Source of the DNA: Actinomycetes bacterium
Lineage (GTDB): Bacteria > Actinomycetota > Acidimicrobiia > Acidimicrobiales > Ilumatobacteraceae
Length of the DNA stretch: 61,356 nt
Direction of reading: 5' to 3'
Assembly: GCA_025358125.1 (NCBI GenBank)
Contig: JANYKS010000075.1
Span: 1 to 61,356, forward strand
In this document: in pieces, positions 34,343 to 46,472 of the stretch
Numbering within the stretch: position 1 is the stretch's first letter
Layout: every line of letters begins with the position of its first letter
Made by a program: the position numbers and the translations under genes
Notes under the pieces: generated by a model
What the model was told of the DNA's origin: nothing
Seen by the model: only the letters and a program-made list of their open reading frames with translations
Databases searched by the model: none

Positions 34343-35614
34343 ATGGCCTCAGTGAACCCGTGGGAACAACTGTCGAAGGGCATCGACCTGCCGTTCAACC
34401 CGGGGCTCGTCGTGCCGGAGTTGCACGAGGTGCTGATCAGCGTGCCGACCCCAGCGGCTGTCGGCGACGTCGCCAAGGCGGCGCGGGCCGCGATCGTCGA
34501 ACGGCTCGCGTTCGACGTGACCCCCGGCATGACGGTTGCGGTCGGCGCCGGCAGCCGCGGCCTCAGCGACCGTGTCGACGTGATGCGCGGCACCATCGAG
34601 GGCCTCCGTGATCTGGGCGCAGAGCCATTCGTGGTGCCCGCGATGGGCAGTCACGGCGGCGCAACTGCAGAGGGCCAACGCAAGATGGTCGAAGAACTCG
34701 GTATGACGGCGGACGCGATCGGCGCGGAGATCCGGGCGACGATGGAGACCGTCGAGGTCGCCCGCACACCCGACGGCATGCCGCTCTACCTCGACCGGCA
34801 CGCAGCGAGCGCCGACCGGATACTGCCCGTCAACCGCGTCAAGCCGCATACCTGCTTCCACGGCCCGATCGAGAGCGGCTGCACGAAGATGGCGGTCGTC
34901 GGCTTCGGCAAGCAGCCCGGCGCCGCCCAGATCCACTCGTGTGGTCCGGTCGAGATGCGCGACCGGCTGCTGCGCGGCATCGACGCCCTGCGCGGCACCG
35001 GGCGCCTGCTCGGCGGTGTTGCCACCGTCGAGTCGACCACCGGCGAGGTCGTCCGGGTCGAGGCATTCACCGCCGACGACGTCGGAGGCCGGGCCGAGCG
35101 CGAGCTGCTCGACTACGCGCGTCAGCTCGTACCCGCGCTGCCGTTCCCGACGATCGACGTGCTGATCATCGAGCAGGGTGGCAAGGACATCAGCGGCACG
35201 ACGATGGACCCGAACGTGACCGGACGGTTCTGGATCCACGGTCTCGACGATCCGGCATCGCCGCGCGTGTCCAACATCGTGCTGCTCGACATCACCGACG
35301 TCAGTGGTGGCAACGTGCTCGGCATCGGCCTCGCCGACTTCATCCCAGCGTCGTTGGCGAACACGATCGACTGGCACAAGACCTACGTCAACTGCTTACC
35401 CGCCGGCCCGAGCGGTGTGCGCCGGAGCCGGATGCCGATGGTGCTCCCCGATGAGCAAGCGTGCATCAAGGCCGCGCTGAGCATGTGCGGCCGCGGAGTC
35501 GATGAGCCGAAGAAAGTCGTGCGCATCCGCAGCACGCTGCACATGACCAACTGTTGGGTCAGCGAAGCGGTACTCGCCGATTTGCCGCCCGGTGTCACCA
35601 TCGTGGGTGCATGA
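34343..35614 (+). CDS. LarA-like (lactate racemase family) protein
   Basis: 423 residues, the same length as nickel-pincer lactate racemase. GSHGGAT is in the place of the GTH motif. NRVKPHTCFHGPIESGCTK and QPGAAQIH align to the His/Lys/His region that holds the NPN cofactor. VGAGSRGLSD is the N-terminal DUF2088 part. Whether it binds nickel is not known. LarB, LarC and LarE are not in the window. It overlaps the next gene, an FAD oxidase of 2-hydroxyacids, by four bases (ATGA). Confidence 0.75.
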   Translation: MASVNPWEQLSKGIDLPFNPGLVVPELHEVLISVPTPAAVGDVAKAARAAIVERLAFDVTPGMTVAVGAGSRGLSDRVDVMRGTIEGLRDLGAEPFVVPAMGSHGGATAEGQRKMVEELGMTADAIGAEIRATMETVEVARTPDGMPLYLDRHAASADRILPVNRVKPHTCFHGPIESGCTKMAVVGFGKQPGAAQIHSCGPVEMRDRLLRGIDALRGTGRLLGGVATVESTTGEVVRVEAFTADDVGGRAERELLDYARQLVPALPFPTIDVLIIEQGGKDISGTTMDPNVTGRFWIHGLDDPASPRVSNIVLLDITDVSGGNVLGIGLADFIPASLANTIDWHKTYVNCLPAGPSGVRRSRMPMVLPDEQACIKAALSMCGRGVDEPKKVVRIRSTLHMTNCWVSEAVLADLPPGVTIVGA

Positions 35615-37053
35615 CGCAGCCTCGCGACCACCAGCCTGGCGACCACCAGCCTGGCGACCGCATCGCGCCCGACTACATCGCGCCCGACTACATCGCGCCC
35701 GATCCCTTGGTCGCCGCGCTGGCCGAGAGCCTCGGTGTCGCCAACGTGCTCACCGATGCCGACCAGCGAGCCGGCTACGAGACGGACTGGACCGGCCGCT
35801 TCCACGGCGAGTCGCGATGTGTCATTCGTCCGGCCTCGACCGCCGACGTCGCAGCCGTCATCCGTCTCTGTGCCGACCACGGTGCGACGGTGGTGCCCCA
35901 GGGCGGCAACACCGGGTTGGTCGGTGGCAGCGTGCCCCGCGGTGGCGAGGTCGTGCTGTCCACTCGACGCCTGACCAGACTCGACGCCGTCGACATCGCG
36001 GCGGGTCAGGTGACGGTCGGGGCCGGCGTCACCATCGCCGCGGTTCGCGAGCATGTTCGCTGCGTCGGCTACGACGTTGCCGTCGATTTCGGTGCTCGCG
36101 ATTCGGCGACCATCGGCGGAGCTATGGCAACGAACGCGGGAGGCTCGCGCGTTCTCCGATTCGGCACGATGCGCTCGCAGGTGGCGGGTTGTGAGGCGGT
36201 GCTCGCCGACGGCGCCGTCATCGGTTCACTCGCCGGCCTGGCGAAAGAGACCATCGGGCCGCACCTTCCCTCGTTGCTCAGCGGCAGCGAAGGCACACTC
36301 GCGATCATCACCATGATTCGGCTTCGGCTCGTGCCGTGGTACCGAGAGACCGCAACGGCCCTGGTGGCGCTGCCATCCCTCGTGGCCGCGGTGGAACTCC
36401 TACCGACATTGCGCAATGCGCTGCCGCATCTCGACTCGGTCGAATTGTTGATGCCATCGGCGATGGAACTGGTATGCGAGCACCTGCAGCGGACATGCCC
36501 CGTCGACGACCGAGCCGGCGCGTACCTCCTCATCGAATGCGCCGACCACGCCGACCCGCTCGATGATCTGGCTGGCGTTCTCGCCGCTGCCGCACCGGAC
36601 AGTTCGACCGCCATCGCGTCGAACCCGTCGATGCGCGCCCAGCTCGTCGCGCTCCGCGACAACGTGACCGTCGCGATCAACCACACCGGCACACCGCTGA
36701 AACTCGACATCGCGCTGCCGTTGGCCGTGCTTGCTGCGACCACGGCAGAGATCGAGCGGATCATCGCCGAGCTCGCGCCCGGTGCACGGCTGATCAACTT
36801 CGGTCACCTTGCCGAGGGCAACCTCCACCTCAACACGCTCGGCGCCGGCGAAGCGTCTGGGGCAATCACCGAGGCGGTGTTGCAGCGCGTCATCGATGCG
36901 GGCGGCGTGATCAGCGCCGAACACGGTATCGGCGTCGCGAAGACGCATTGGCTCGTCGCCCAACGCGGCGCGCCGGAGGTGGCAGCGCTCACGGCCATCA
37001 AGCACAGTCTCGATCCGAACGGTCTGCTCAATCCCGGCGTGTTGCTGCCGTAG
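35611..37053 (+). CDS. FAD-linked oxidase, D-2-hydroxyacid dehydrogenase type
   Basis: 480-residue VAO-family flavoprotein of the D-lactate/glycolate (GlcD) and D-2-hydroxyglutarate dehydrogenase group. VVPQGGNTGLVGGSVP is the PP-loop, GYDVAVDFGARDSATIGGAMATNAGG the FAD site, and NFGHLAEGNLHLN and EHGIGVAKTHWL the catalytic His segments. The N-terminus is inserted with two tandem repeats (DHQPG and IAPDY). Coupled to the LarA-like gene, it could oxidise the D-isomer of the same acid. Confidence 0.87.
   Translation: MTQPRDHQPGDHQPGDRIAPDYIAPDYIAPDPLVAALAESLGVANVLTDADQRAGYETDWTGRFHGESRCVIRPASTADVAAVIRLCADHGATVVPQGGNTGLVGGSVPRGGEVVLSTRRLTRLDAVDIAAGQVTVGAGVTIAAVREHVRCVGYDVAVDFGARDSATIGGAMATNAGGSRVLRFGTMRSQVAGCEAVLADGAVIGSLAGLAKETIGPHLPSLLSGSEGTLAIITMIRLRLVPWYRETATALVALPSLVAAVELLPTLRNALPHLDSVELLMPSAMELVCEHLQRTCPVDDRAGAYLLIECADHADPLDDLAGVLAAAAPDSSTAIASNPSMRAQLVALRDNVTVAINHTGTPLKLDIALPLAVLAATTAEIERIIAELAPGARLINFGHLAEGNLHLNTLGAGEASGAITEAVLQRVIDAGGVISAEHGIGVAKTHWLVAQRGAPEVAALTAIKHSLDPNGLLNPGVLLP
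35626..35700. repeat. two 15-bp tandem repeats in a gene start
   Basis: GACCACCAGCCTGGC at 35626 and 35641; ATCGCGCCCGACTAC at 35662 and 35677 and in part at 35692. All are in frame and encode DHQPG and IAPDY units. Confidence 0.9.
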
Positions 37054-37060
37054 GCCTTGC

Positions 37061-37777
37061 TTACAGCTTGGGCAGCACTGCGGCCACCATCACCGAGAAG
37101 TGCAGCCCTGCACCGATGACGGTGCACACATGGAACACCTCGTGGAAGCCGAAGATGCGCGGCCACGGATCGGGACGCTTCATCGCGTAGACGACGGCGC
37201 CGGCGGTATAGGCCAATCCGCCGCCGAGCACGAGCAGGAAAGCGGCGAGACCGAGGCCGCTGTACAGCTGTGCGAACGACGGAGCCGCGGCCCAACCAAC
37301 GATGACGTACACCGCCGCGAACGCCCAACGCGGGAGACGCCACGGCACCCACTGCAGCGCAACGCCGACAGCGGCCCCGATCCAAACCGTGATGAGCACG
37401 CTCGAGCGGTGCCACCCGCTGAGGGCCACCACCGCGAGCGGGGTATACGCACCGGCGATCGCGAGAAAGATCGTGCAATGATCCAATTTGGACATCAGTG
37501 CCCGCGCGCCCGACTGCCAGCGCAGGCGATGATATGCCGCCGACACCCCGAACATCGCGGCCGTGCCGGCGGTGTAGATGATCATCAGCGTCGGACCCCG
37601 GCGTGTACCGACGGCCGCGCCGATCAGCACGCCGCCGAGTGCGAGCACCGCGATGAAGGCAACGACGTGGGACCAACCGCGCAGCAGCGGCTTGAGCAGC
37701 AGTGGCGTCGTAACGGGGCCCGCCATCGGTGCGCCAGCCTCGACGACATCGGTCGTTGATCTCTGGCCGGCGCTCAT
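37061..37777 (-). CDS. haemolysin III (PAQR/TrhA) family protein
   Basis: 238 residues with seven hydrophobic segments. FGVSAAYHRL, KLDHCTIFLAIAGAYTP and FGFHEVFHVCTVIGAGLHF carry the Ser, Asp and His residues of the PAQR zinc site. The group includes TrhA and hemolysin III. ATG at 37777 follows TACCGT by six bases. Confidence 0.9.
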   Translation of the reverse strand: MSAGQRSTTDVVEAGAPMAGPVTTPLLLKPLLRGWSHVVAFIAVLALGGVLIGAAVGTRRGPTLMIIYTAGTAAMFGVSAAYHRLRWQSGARALMSKLDHCTIFLAIAGAYTPLAVVALSGWHRSSVLITVWIGAAVGVALQWVPWRLPRWAFAAVYVIVGWAAAPSFAQLYSGLGLAAFLLVLGGGLAYTAGAVVYAMKRPDPWPRIFGFHEVFHVCTVIGAGLHFSVMVAAVLPKL

Positions 37778-37783
37778 CGCCCA

Positions 37784-37789
37784 ACGGTA
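37784..37789 (-). promoter_or_regulatory. -10 box of haemolysin III gene, leaderless
   Basis: TACCGT, six bases, then the ATG at 37777. Confidence 0.45.
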
Positions 37790-37947
37790 TCGGTCCCCGC
37801 CCGATCGGGGGCCGCAGGCCGCTGATTGCTCAAGGTGAGGTCTCCCGGAGCCGATGAATACGAGGTCCGAGGAGGCGAGAAGGCTGTGGAATACAGACAT
37901 GCACAACAGACACGCCGACCGGCACGACGACCGGCAGAGGCGCCCCG

Positions 37948-39765
37948 ATGAGCAACCACGAGCCACAACCTAAACCGACGCTCGGTGACGCGAACGACGA
38001 GTTACGGCAGACACCGCAGACCCGTCTCGCGTTCGAGCGTGATCGCCTTCAGGCTGTCTTCGATGCCGTCAGCACGGCGCTCCTCGTCGTCGACGAAGAC
38101 GGCATTGTCAACTCGGCGAACCCGGAAGCGGTACGGCTCTTGGGGCCACTCTCGCAGCTACTCGACGCACCGCTCCTCACGTTGCTGATCGCTGGAGCTA
38201 CGGTGCACACGACTCGTTCGCTGGTCGACGACGACTGGCTGTCGACCGTGATGATGCAGCGGCGGTGGCAGGTCGACAACATCCGACTGTGGCCGAAGGG
38301 AATGCCCGACTTCGCTGCCGACTGTGTCATCGTCCCGTTCCACGGTCGAGGTCCGGCAGGCGAACCGGAAGGCGTACGCGGCAAGAGTGCGGTGGTGATC
38401 ATCAACGACAACACCAGTCGCGATGCCGCCCATTCGCAACTTGAGTGGCAGGCCACCCACGACGTGCTGACCGGTCTCGCCAACCGCTCCCTCGTCACCG
38501 ACCGCCTGCAGCACGCACTGGTGCTGGCCCAGCGTTCGGGCTCGTGGCCGACCGTGCTCTTCCTCGATCTGGACCGGTTCAAGTCGGTCAACGACCAGCT
38601 CGGTCACAGCACCGGCGACCGCTTACTAATCGACGCCGCGCGCCGGATCGAGCACTCGCTGCGCTCGGTCGATACGGTCGCGCGCCTCGGTGGCGACGAG
38701 TTCGTCGTCCTCTGTGAGGCTCTGGAACGACCCGACATCGCCGAGCAGGTTGCCGCGCGGATCCTGCAAGCGTTGGAGGAACCGTTCGACTTCAGCGGTG
38801 AGGAGGTCTACGTCTCGGCCTCGATCGGGATCTGCCGCGCCGACCAGCACAGTGAGAACGCTGAAGCCGTGATCCGTAATGCGGACCTCGCGATGTACCG
38901 GGCGAAGGAGAACGGGCGCAACCGGATCGAGACATTCGACGCCGCGATGCGGACCGAGACGCACCGCAGGGTCGACATGGAGCGGGCGCTGCGTGAAGCG
39001 CTCGACAACGACGAACTCACCGTCGTCTATCAGCCGATCTTCAACACCGAACGCGGCGCCCTCGTGGCTTTCGAGGCGCTCGTCCGCTGGGATCATCCAG
39101 AGCTTGGCAAAGTATCTCCTACGGAGTTCATCCCGCTCGCCGAAGAGACCGGACTGATCTCGGGCGTCGGCGAACGGGTTCTCGACATCGCCTGTCGCGA
39201 CGCTGCTTCATGGCGCGACGCCGCCCACTTCACGATCGGTCTGCACGTCAACGTCTCCGGCCGCCAACTCGGCGCATCGAATTTCGTCAGCTACTTGGCG
39301 AGGGTGCTCCGCCATCATCACATGGAGCCGGAGAGCCTCACCCTGGAACTCACGGAATCGGTACTGCTCGACAACCCCGAGCGCGCCGCCGTCCGGCTGA
39401 TGGCATTGCGTGAGATCGGCGTGCGAGTCGCGATCGACGACTTCGGCATCGGATATTCATCGCTCGCCTATCTGCGCCGATTCCCACTCGACGTGCTCAA
39501 GGTCGATCGCCAGTTCGTTGCCGGCATCGCCAACTCCCCCCCGGGGCAACACATCCTGCAGGCGATCGTCGATCTCGCGGCCGGGCTCGACTACGTCGTC
39601 ATTGCGGAGGGCGTCGAGCAGCCAGAGGAGTTGGTGCTGCTGCGCCAGCTCGGCTTCCAGTTCGCCCAGGGTTATCTCCTCGCGGCCCCGATGCCCCCGG
39701 CAGAGGCACTACTGCTCGCCGCTGCTTCGTCGGTGCCGGAACCGGCCGCGGCAGAGCAACACTGA
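37948..39765 (+). CDS. c-di-GMP enzyme, PAS-GGDEF-EAL
   Basis: 605 residues. A PAS-like sensor (about 28-160) is followed by a cyclase domain with intact GGDEF (248-252) and the upstream FLDLDRFKSVND metal/substrate segment, then a phosphodiesterase domain with intact EAL (376-378), NVSGRQL, LTESV, and DDFGIGYSSL. Both active sites look complete, so it may make and break c-di-GMP under control of the PAS domain. No membrane segment is seen. AGAGG precedes the ATG. Confidence 0.93.
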   Translation: MSNHEPQPKPTLGDANDELRQTPQTRLAFERDRLQAVFDAVSTALLVVDEDGIVNSANPEAVRLLGPLSQLLDAPLLTLLIAGATVHTTRSLVDDDWLSTVMMQRRWQVDNIRLWPKGMPDFAADCVIVPFHGRGPAGEPEGVRGKSAVVIINDNTSRDAAHSQLEWQATHDVLTGLANRSLVTDRLQHALVLAQRSGSWPTVLFLDLDRFKSVNDQLGHSTGDRLLIDAARRIEHSLRSVDTVARLGGDEFVVLCEALERPDIAEQVAARILQALEEPFDFSGEEVYVSASIGICRADQHSENAEAVIRNADLAMYRAKENGRNRIETFDAAMRTETHRRVDMERALREALDNDELTVVYQPIFNTERGALVAFEALVRWDHPELGKVSPTEFIPLAEETGLISGVGERVLDIACRDAASWRDAAHFTIGLHVNVSGRQLGASNFVSYLARVLRHHHMEPESLTLELTESVLLDNPERAAVRLMALREIGVRVAIDDFGIGYSSLAYLRRFPLDVLKVDRQFVAGIANSPPGQHILQAIVDLAAGLDYVVIAEGVEQPEELVLLRQLGFQFAQGYLLAAPMPPAEALLLAAASSVPEPAAAEQH

Positions 39766-39781
39766 TACCCGCCGCCACAGG

Positions 39782-40354
39782 TCAGCTGCCGAATTCGAAC
39801 CCGAGATCGGGTGCCGTCAGCATCGGTACGAACGCAACGCCAGCCGCTTGCGCCATCGCTGCACATGTTCCGCCGCGGTCGACGATGGCGGTGATCAGAA
39901 CCGGGATCGCACCGAAGTCGCGTACGACCGCGACCGCCTCCATGATCGATGTGCCGCGAGTGACCGTGTCCTCGGTGATCACGACGCGATCGCCCGGCTT
40001 GATCGCACCGGCGAGCCGGCCCATGATGCCGTGGTCCTTGGCCTCCTTGCGAACGCTGAAGCTGCGCAAGCGCACACCACGAGTCGCCCCGACGGCCGCA
40101 ATCCCAAAGGCCACCGGGTCGGCCCCCATGGTCAGGCCGCCGATCGCGTCGGCGTCGGCGGGGATCAGGCTCAGCGCGACATCGGCCATCAGCACGACAC
40201 CGTCGGGCCGGCAGGCCGTCTGCTTGGTGTCGAGGAACCATGTAGTCGTGGCCCCCGACTTGAGCGTGAACTCGCCGGTCCTGACCGAATAGCGCAACAC
40301 GTGGTCGCGCAGTGCGGCCCTCGCGACGTCGAGGGGGGCTGGCTCGATGGGCAT
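39782..40354 (-). CDS. pyrE: orotate phosphoribosyltransferase
   Basis: 190-residue pyrimidine enzyme that makes OMP from orotate and PRPP. VVITEDTVTRGTSI is the PRPP loop, FTLKSGATTTWFLDT the N-terminal orotate part, and SVRKEAKDHG the mobile catalytic loop. ATG at 40354 follows TACGGT by six bases. Confidence 0.93.
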   Translation of the reverse strand: MPIEPAPLDVARAALRDHVLRYSVRTGEFTLKSGATTTWFLDTKQTACRPDGVVLMADVALSLIPADADAIGGLTMGADPVAFGIAAVGATRGVRLRSFSVRKEAKDHGIMGRLAGAIKPGDRVVITEDTVTRGTSIMEAVAVVRDFGAIPVLITAIVDRGGTCAAMAQAAGVAFVPMLTAPDLGFEFGS

Positions 40355-40360
40355 GTGACG

Positions 40361-40366
40361 ACCGTA
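40361..40366 (-). promoter_or_regulatory. -10 box of pyrE, leaderless
   Basis: TACGGT, six bases, then the ATG at 40354. Confidence 0.45.
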
Positions 40367-40422
40367 GCGTGCCGCCGGACGGCTCTGGACGGACCGCTCC
40401 GGACGGTCGGCCGCGGTCGGGC

Positions 40423-41241
40423 CTACCGCTCGCGCCTGTCGCGCATCAGCACCTCTTGGGCGACCGTGGCGACGTGCGTCCCCTCGGCCGCGAAGACGTG
40501 ACCGATCGCAAGGCCGCGCCCACCGACGAAGCTGTGGCAGGTGAAGTCGTGGAGATGCCACTGATCAACCCGCAGCGGCCGGTGGAACCAGATCGTGTGA
40601 TCGAGGCTGGCGGAGAACATCACCTCGTCGAGGTCCTGGCGCGACTCCTGACCGAGCGGGTGGGCGCGCACGACGGCATCGGTCGGCAGGTCGTCGGACA
40701 GGAAGGCGAGCATGCACCGATGTAGCAGTGGATCATCGCCGAGCGGCCCGGCGGCGCGCAGCCAGGCGGCCGCCCTGCCGGCGCCGGTGCGGCCATCTGG
40801 CGGCAGATACTGCGACGGCACCCAGCGCCGGTCGAACAACTTCGACCACGAGTCGTTGAGCAGGTCGTCGGGCGACGGTACATCGAGCGGCATCGTCACT
40901 GTCTCGACGTCGACGGAGCGTTCGGCGCGGTGGAATGACGCCTCGAGGTTCAAGATTGCGCCGATCACCTGCCGGGCGACGACTCGACGGGTGCAAAAAC
41001 TTCGGCCATCGCGAATCCGGTCGACCTCATAGCGCACCGATTCTTCAGCATCGCCGCGACGGATGAAGTACGCCCGCAATGAATGGATGTGCAGTTCCGG
41101 ATCGACGGTAGCCGCCGCCGCGCACAGCGCCTGGGCGACGATCTGGCCACCGTAGAGTCCGCCCCACGGATACTGCGGCCCGTTACCGACGAGTGTGTCA
41201 GGACCATGTGGAGCGAGGGAGAAGAGTTCGCGCGCGTCCAT
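40423..41241 (-). CDS. tesB: acyl-CoA thioesterase II
   Basis: 272-residue double hot-dog protein. GGLYGGQIVAQAL opens the first domain with HSLRAYFIRRGD. The second has SLDHTIWFHRPLRVDQWHLHDF, with the catalytic Asp. It hydrolyses acyl-CoA in the cytosol. A TACGGT box lies eight bases before the ATG. Confidence 0.92.
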   Translation of the reverse strand: MDARELFSLAPHGPDTLVGNGPQYPWGGLYGGQIVAQALCAAAATVDPELHIHSLRAYFIRRGDAEESVRYEVDRIRDGRSFCTRRVVARQVIGAILNLEASFHRAERSVDVETVTMPLDVPSPDDLLNDSWSKLFDRRWVPSQYLPPDGRTGAGRAAAWLRAAGPLGDDPLLHRCMLAFLSDDLPTDAVVRAHPLGQESRQDLDEVMFSASLDHTIWFHRPLRVDQWHLHDFTCHSFVGGRGLAIGHVFAAEGTHVATVAQEVLMRDRRER

Positions 41242-41282
41242 GAGACCTTACCGTACGCGCCGAAATCCCTGAATCCTTTCCC

Positions 41283-41311
41283 TTGGTTCTCGCCAAATAA
41301 GAAACTAGGAT
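41283..41311 (+). promoter_or_regulatory. promoter, leaderless
   Basis: TTGGTT, 17 bases, TAGGAT, then six bases to the ATG at 41318. There is no room for a ribosome binding site. Confidence 0.65.
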
Positions 41312-41317
41312 GACTGC

Positions 41318-41734
41318 ATGGCGAAACGTGGACCAAAGCGACCTATGACCTCTGAACACAAAGCAGCACTCGCTGCTGGCCGGTCAGAGGGCAAAGTCAT
41401 ACGCGACTATCTTGAAGCGCTGCGCACCAACAAGCCCAAGCGTGGTCGCAAGCGGACTCCCGAATCGATTGCGAGGCGACTCGCCACGATCGCAGCCGAG
41501 CTGGTGAATGCCGGACCGGTGCAGGAGCTGCGGCTCGTTCAGGAACGGATCGATCTTCAAGCGGAATTGTCCAACGCGGGACAGGCCGTCGACATCTCGG
41601 CGCTCGAGGCTGAATTCGTGAAGGTGGCCAAGGGTTACAGCCTGCGCAATGGCTTCACCTACACCGCCTGGCGCACGATCGGTGTCGATGCCAATGTATT
41701 GAAGAAGGCCGAAATCGGCCGCACCGACGCCTGA
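41318..41734 (+). CDS. small basic protein of unknown function
   Basis: 138 residues. The first 55 are rich in Lys/Arg (AKRGPKRPMTSEHKAALAAG; KPKRGRKRTPESIARRL), typical of nucleic-acid contact. The middle is a helical, coiled-coil-like stretch (about 60-105). The end holds FTYTAWRTIGVDANVLKKA, which could be a helix-turn-helix-like end. No known family is recognised with certainty. The strong leaderless promoter and clean codon use argue that it is real. Confidence 0.82.
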   Translation: MAKRGPKRPMTSEHKAALAAGRSEGKVIRDYLEALRTNKPKRGRKRTPESIARRLATIAAELVNAGPVQELRLVQERIDLQAELSNAGQAVDISALEAEFVKVAKGYSLRNGFTYTAWRTIGVDANVLKKAEIGRTDA

Positions 41735-41747
41735 TCAGCGCCGCCAT

Positions 41748-43052
41748 CTAGATGATCTCGTCGAGGGCTTCGAAGACCCTTGCTACATGGCGCAGGCTAC
41801 GCTGCACGTCGAATGCGTCGTCGAGCACGGCAGGATCGATGGCGACTCGTTCGTCCTCGTCGAGGAGATCTCGAAAACTGCGTCCCGCATCCCAGGCGAG
41901 CATCGCGTTGTCCTGGACGATGCGATACGCCTCATCCCTGCTGAGCCCCGACTGCACCAGGCTCAACAATACCGGCTGACTGAATACCACGCCGTGGCTC
42001 GATTCGAGGTTGGCCATCATCCTCTCAGGGAAGACCTGCAGCCCCGTGAGCAGGCGGCGCATTCTGTTGATCACATAGTGGGCGAGGACGGCCGAATCCG
42101 GGAGAACGATCCGTTCGACCGAACTGTGCGATATGTCGCGTTCGTGCCAGAGCGCAATATCCTGAAGTCCAGCCTGAAGATTGGCGCGCAACACACGAGA
42201 CAGGCCGCTGATGGTTTCGGCAGAGATCGGGTTACGTTTGTGCGGCATTGCCGACGAACCCTTCTGGCCGACCTTGAAACCTTCTTCGACCTCGCGTACT
42301 TCGGTGCGCTGCAGATGGCGAAGCTCGACGGCGATTAACTCCATCGTCGAACCAACCGAGGCGCATGCATACAAGAACTCGGCGTGCCGGTCGCGAGCGA
42401 TTACCTGTGTCGCCGGCACCGGAGTGAGGCCGAGTTTGTCACCCACGAATCGTTCGACCGCTGGATCGATGTTCGAGTATGTACCGACGGCGCCGCTGAG
42501 TTTGCAGACGGCAATGGTCGCGAGCGCCGAGCGCAGCCGATCTCGATCGCGCCCGATCTGCAGCGCCCACAGTGCAACCTTCATCCCGAACGTCGTCGGC
42601 TCGGCATGCACCCCGTGGGTCCGCCCGATCATGACGGTACGACGATGGCGCAGGGCGAGTTCCTTGACGACCGCCAGCAGCTGCGTCGACGCCTCGATCA
42701 ACAGCTCGCACGCATCGCGCAACATCCAGCACCACGCCGTGTCGACGATATCGCTGCTCGTGAGTCCGTAGTGGATCCACGAACCAGCAGGAGCACCGAT
42801 TGCCCCCTGGACGACATCGACGAACGCTGCAACGTCGTGATCCGTGACGCGTTCGCGGTCGAGCACGGCCTGCACGAATGCGTCGTCTATCAGCGGGGCC
42901 CGCTCGCGGCAGTGTGCTGCCGTCTCGGGTGGTAGCAGACCGAGTGCGGCGTGAGCGTCGGTGGCCAGCAGTTCGATCTCGAGCCATCGCTTGAACCGCT
43001 CGACGTCGCTGAAAACGCCCGACATCTCCGGGAGGGAATAGCGAGGGATCAT
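41748..43052 (-). CDS. purB: adenylosuccinate lyase
   Basis: 434-residue fumarase-superfamily enzyme acting twice in purine synthesis. GLTSSDIVDTA, IGRTHGVHAEPTTFG and the signature GSSAMPHKRNPIS (catalytic Ser loop) are in order. It starts four bases after the stop of purA, so the two are one unit. Confidence 0.96.
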   Translation of the reverse strand: MIPRYSLPEMSGVFSDVERFKRWLEIELLATDAHAALGLLPPETAAHCRERAPLIDDAFVQAVLDRERVTDHDVAAFVDVVQGAIGAPAGSWIHYGLTSSDIVDTAWCWMLRDACELLIEASTQLLAVVKELALRHRRTVMIGRTHGVHAEPTTFGMKVALWALQIGRDRDRLRSALATIAVCKLSGAVGTYSNIDPAVERFVGDKLGLTPVPATQVIARDRHAEFLYACASVGSTMELIAVELRHLQRTEVREVEEGFKVGQKGSSAMPHKRNPISAETISGLSRVLRANLQAGLQDIALWHERDISHSSVERIVLPDSAVLAHYVINRMRRLLTGLQVFPERMMANLESSHGVVFSQPVLLSLVQSGLSRDEAYRIVQDNAMLAWDAGRSFRDLLDEDERVAIDPAVLDDAFDVQRSLRHVARVFEALDEII

Positions 43053-43056
43053 CGGG

Positions 43057-45752
<2,696 letters not shown>

Positions 45753-45779
45753 CACCCGCGCCGCCTACGATCGGCAATC

Positions 45780-46466
45780 ATGAACACGCTGCTGCTGATC
45801 GAAGACGACGAACGCATCAGCCAACCGTTGGTACGGATGCTCCAAGCGGAGGGATTCGCCGTGCGCCACGTCGACACCGGCGCTGCGGCGCTCGCTTCCG
45901 TACTGGCCAGCCCCCCCGACCTGATCCTGCTCGACCTCAGCCTGCCGGACATCGACGGGCTCGATGTGTGCCGACGCTTGCGCGTGGGGCATCCCGGTGT
46001 GCCGATCGTGATGCTCACTGCGCGCAACGAGGAAGTCGATGTGGTCGTCGGCCTCGAAGCCGGAGCCGACGACTACATCACCAAGCCGTTCCGAGTTGGC
46101 GAACTGACGGCCCGGATCCGCACCCGCCTACGGGCGAGCAAGGTGAGTGCGGGAGGCAACCCCGACAGCGACGTGTTCGGGGCGTTGCGCCTCGATCGAC
46201 CAGCGCGCCGGGCCTGGCTGGGCGATGATGAACTTTCACTCGCGCCCAAGGAGTTCGATCTGTTGGTCCTGCTTGCCACCCACCAGGGTGAGACGATGCG
46301 CCGAGAGCAGATCATGAGCGAGGTGTGGGACGAGAATTGGTGGGGCTCCACTCGCACGCTCGATACCCACGTCGCGTCGCTGCGGCGCAAGCTCGGCGAC
46401 ACGACGGACACGCCGGAGCGCATCGTCACTGTGCGCGGCATCGGCTTCCGATACGAAGCTGGTTGA
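45780..46466 (+). CDS. OmpR-type response regulator
   Basis: 228 residues. A receiver with the acidic pair IEDDER, phospho-Asp D52 (LILLDLSLPD), Thr in MLTAR and Lys in TKPF is followed by a winged helix (about 130-228; LAPKEFDLLVLLATH, VWDENWWGSTRTLDTHVASLRRKLG). It lies six bases before the sensor kinase gene, its likely partner. TACGAT lies eight bases before the ATG. Confidence 0.93.
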   Translation: MNTLLLIEDDERISQPLVRMLQAEGFAVRHVDTGAAALASVLASPPDLILLDLSLPDIDGLDVCRRLRVGHPGVPIVMLTARNEEVDVVVGLEAGADDYITKPFRVGELTARIRTRLRASKVSAGGNPDSDVFGALRLDRPARRAWLGDDELSLAPKEFDLLVLLATHQGETMRREQIMSEVWDENWWGSTRTLDTHVASLRRKLGDTTDTPERIVTVRGIGFRYEAG

Positions 46467-46472
46467 CCCACC

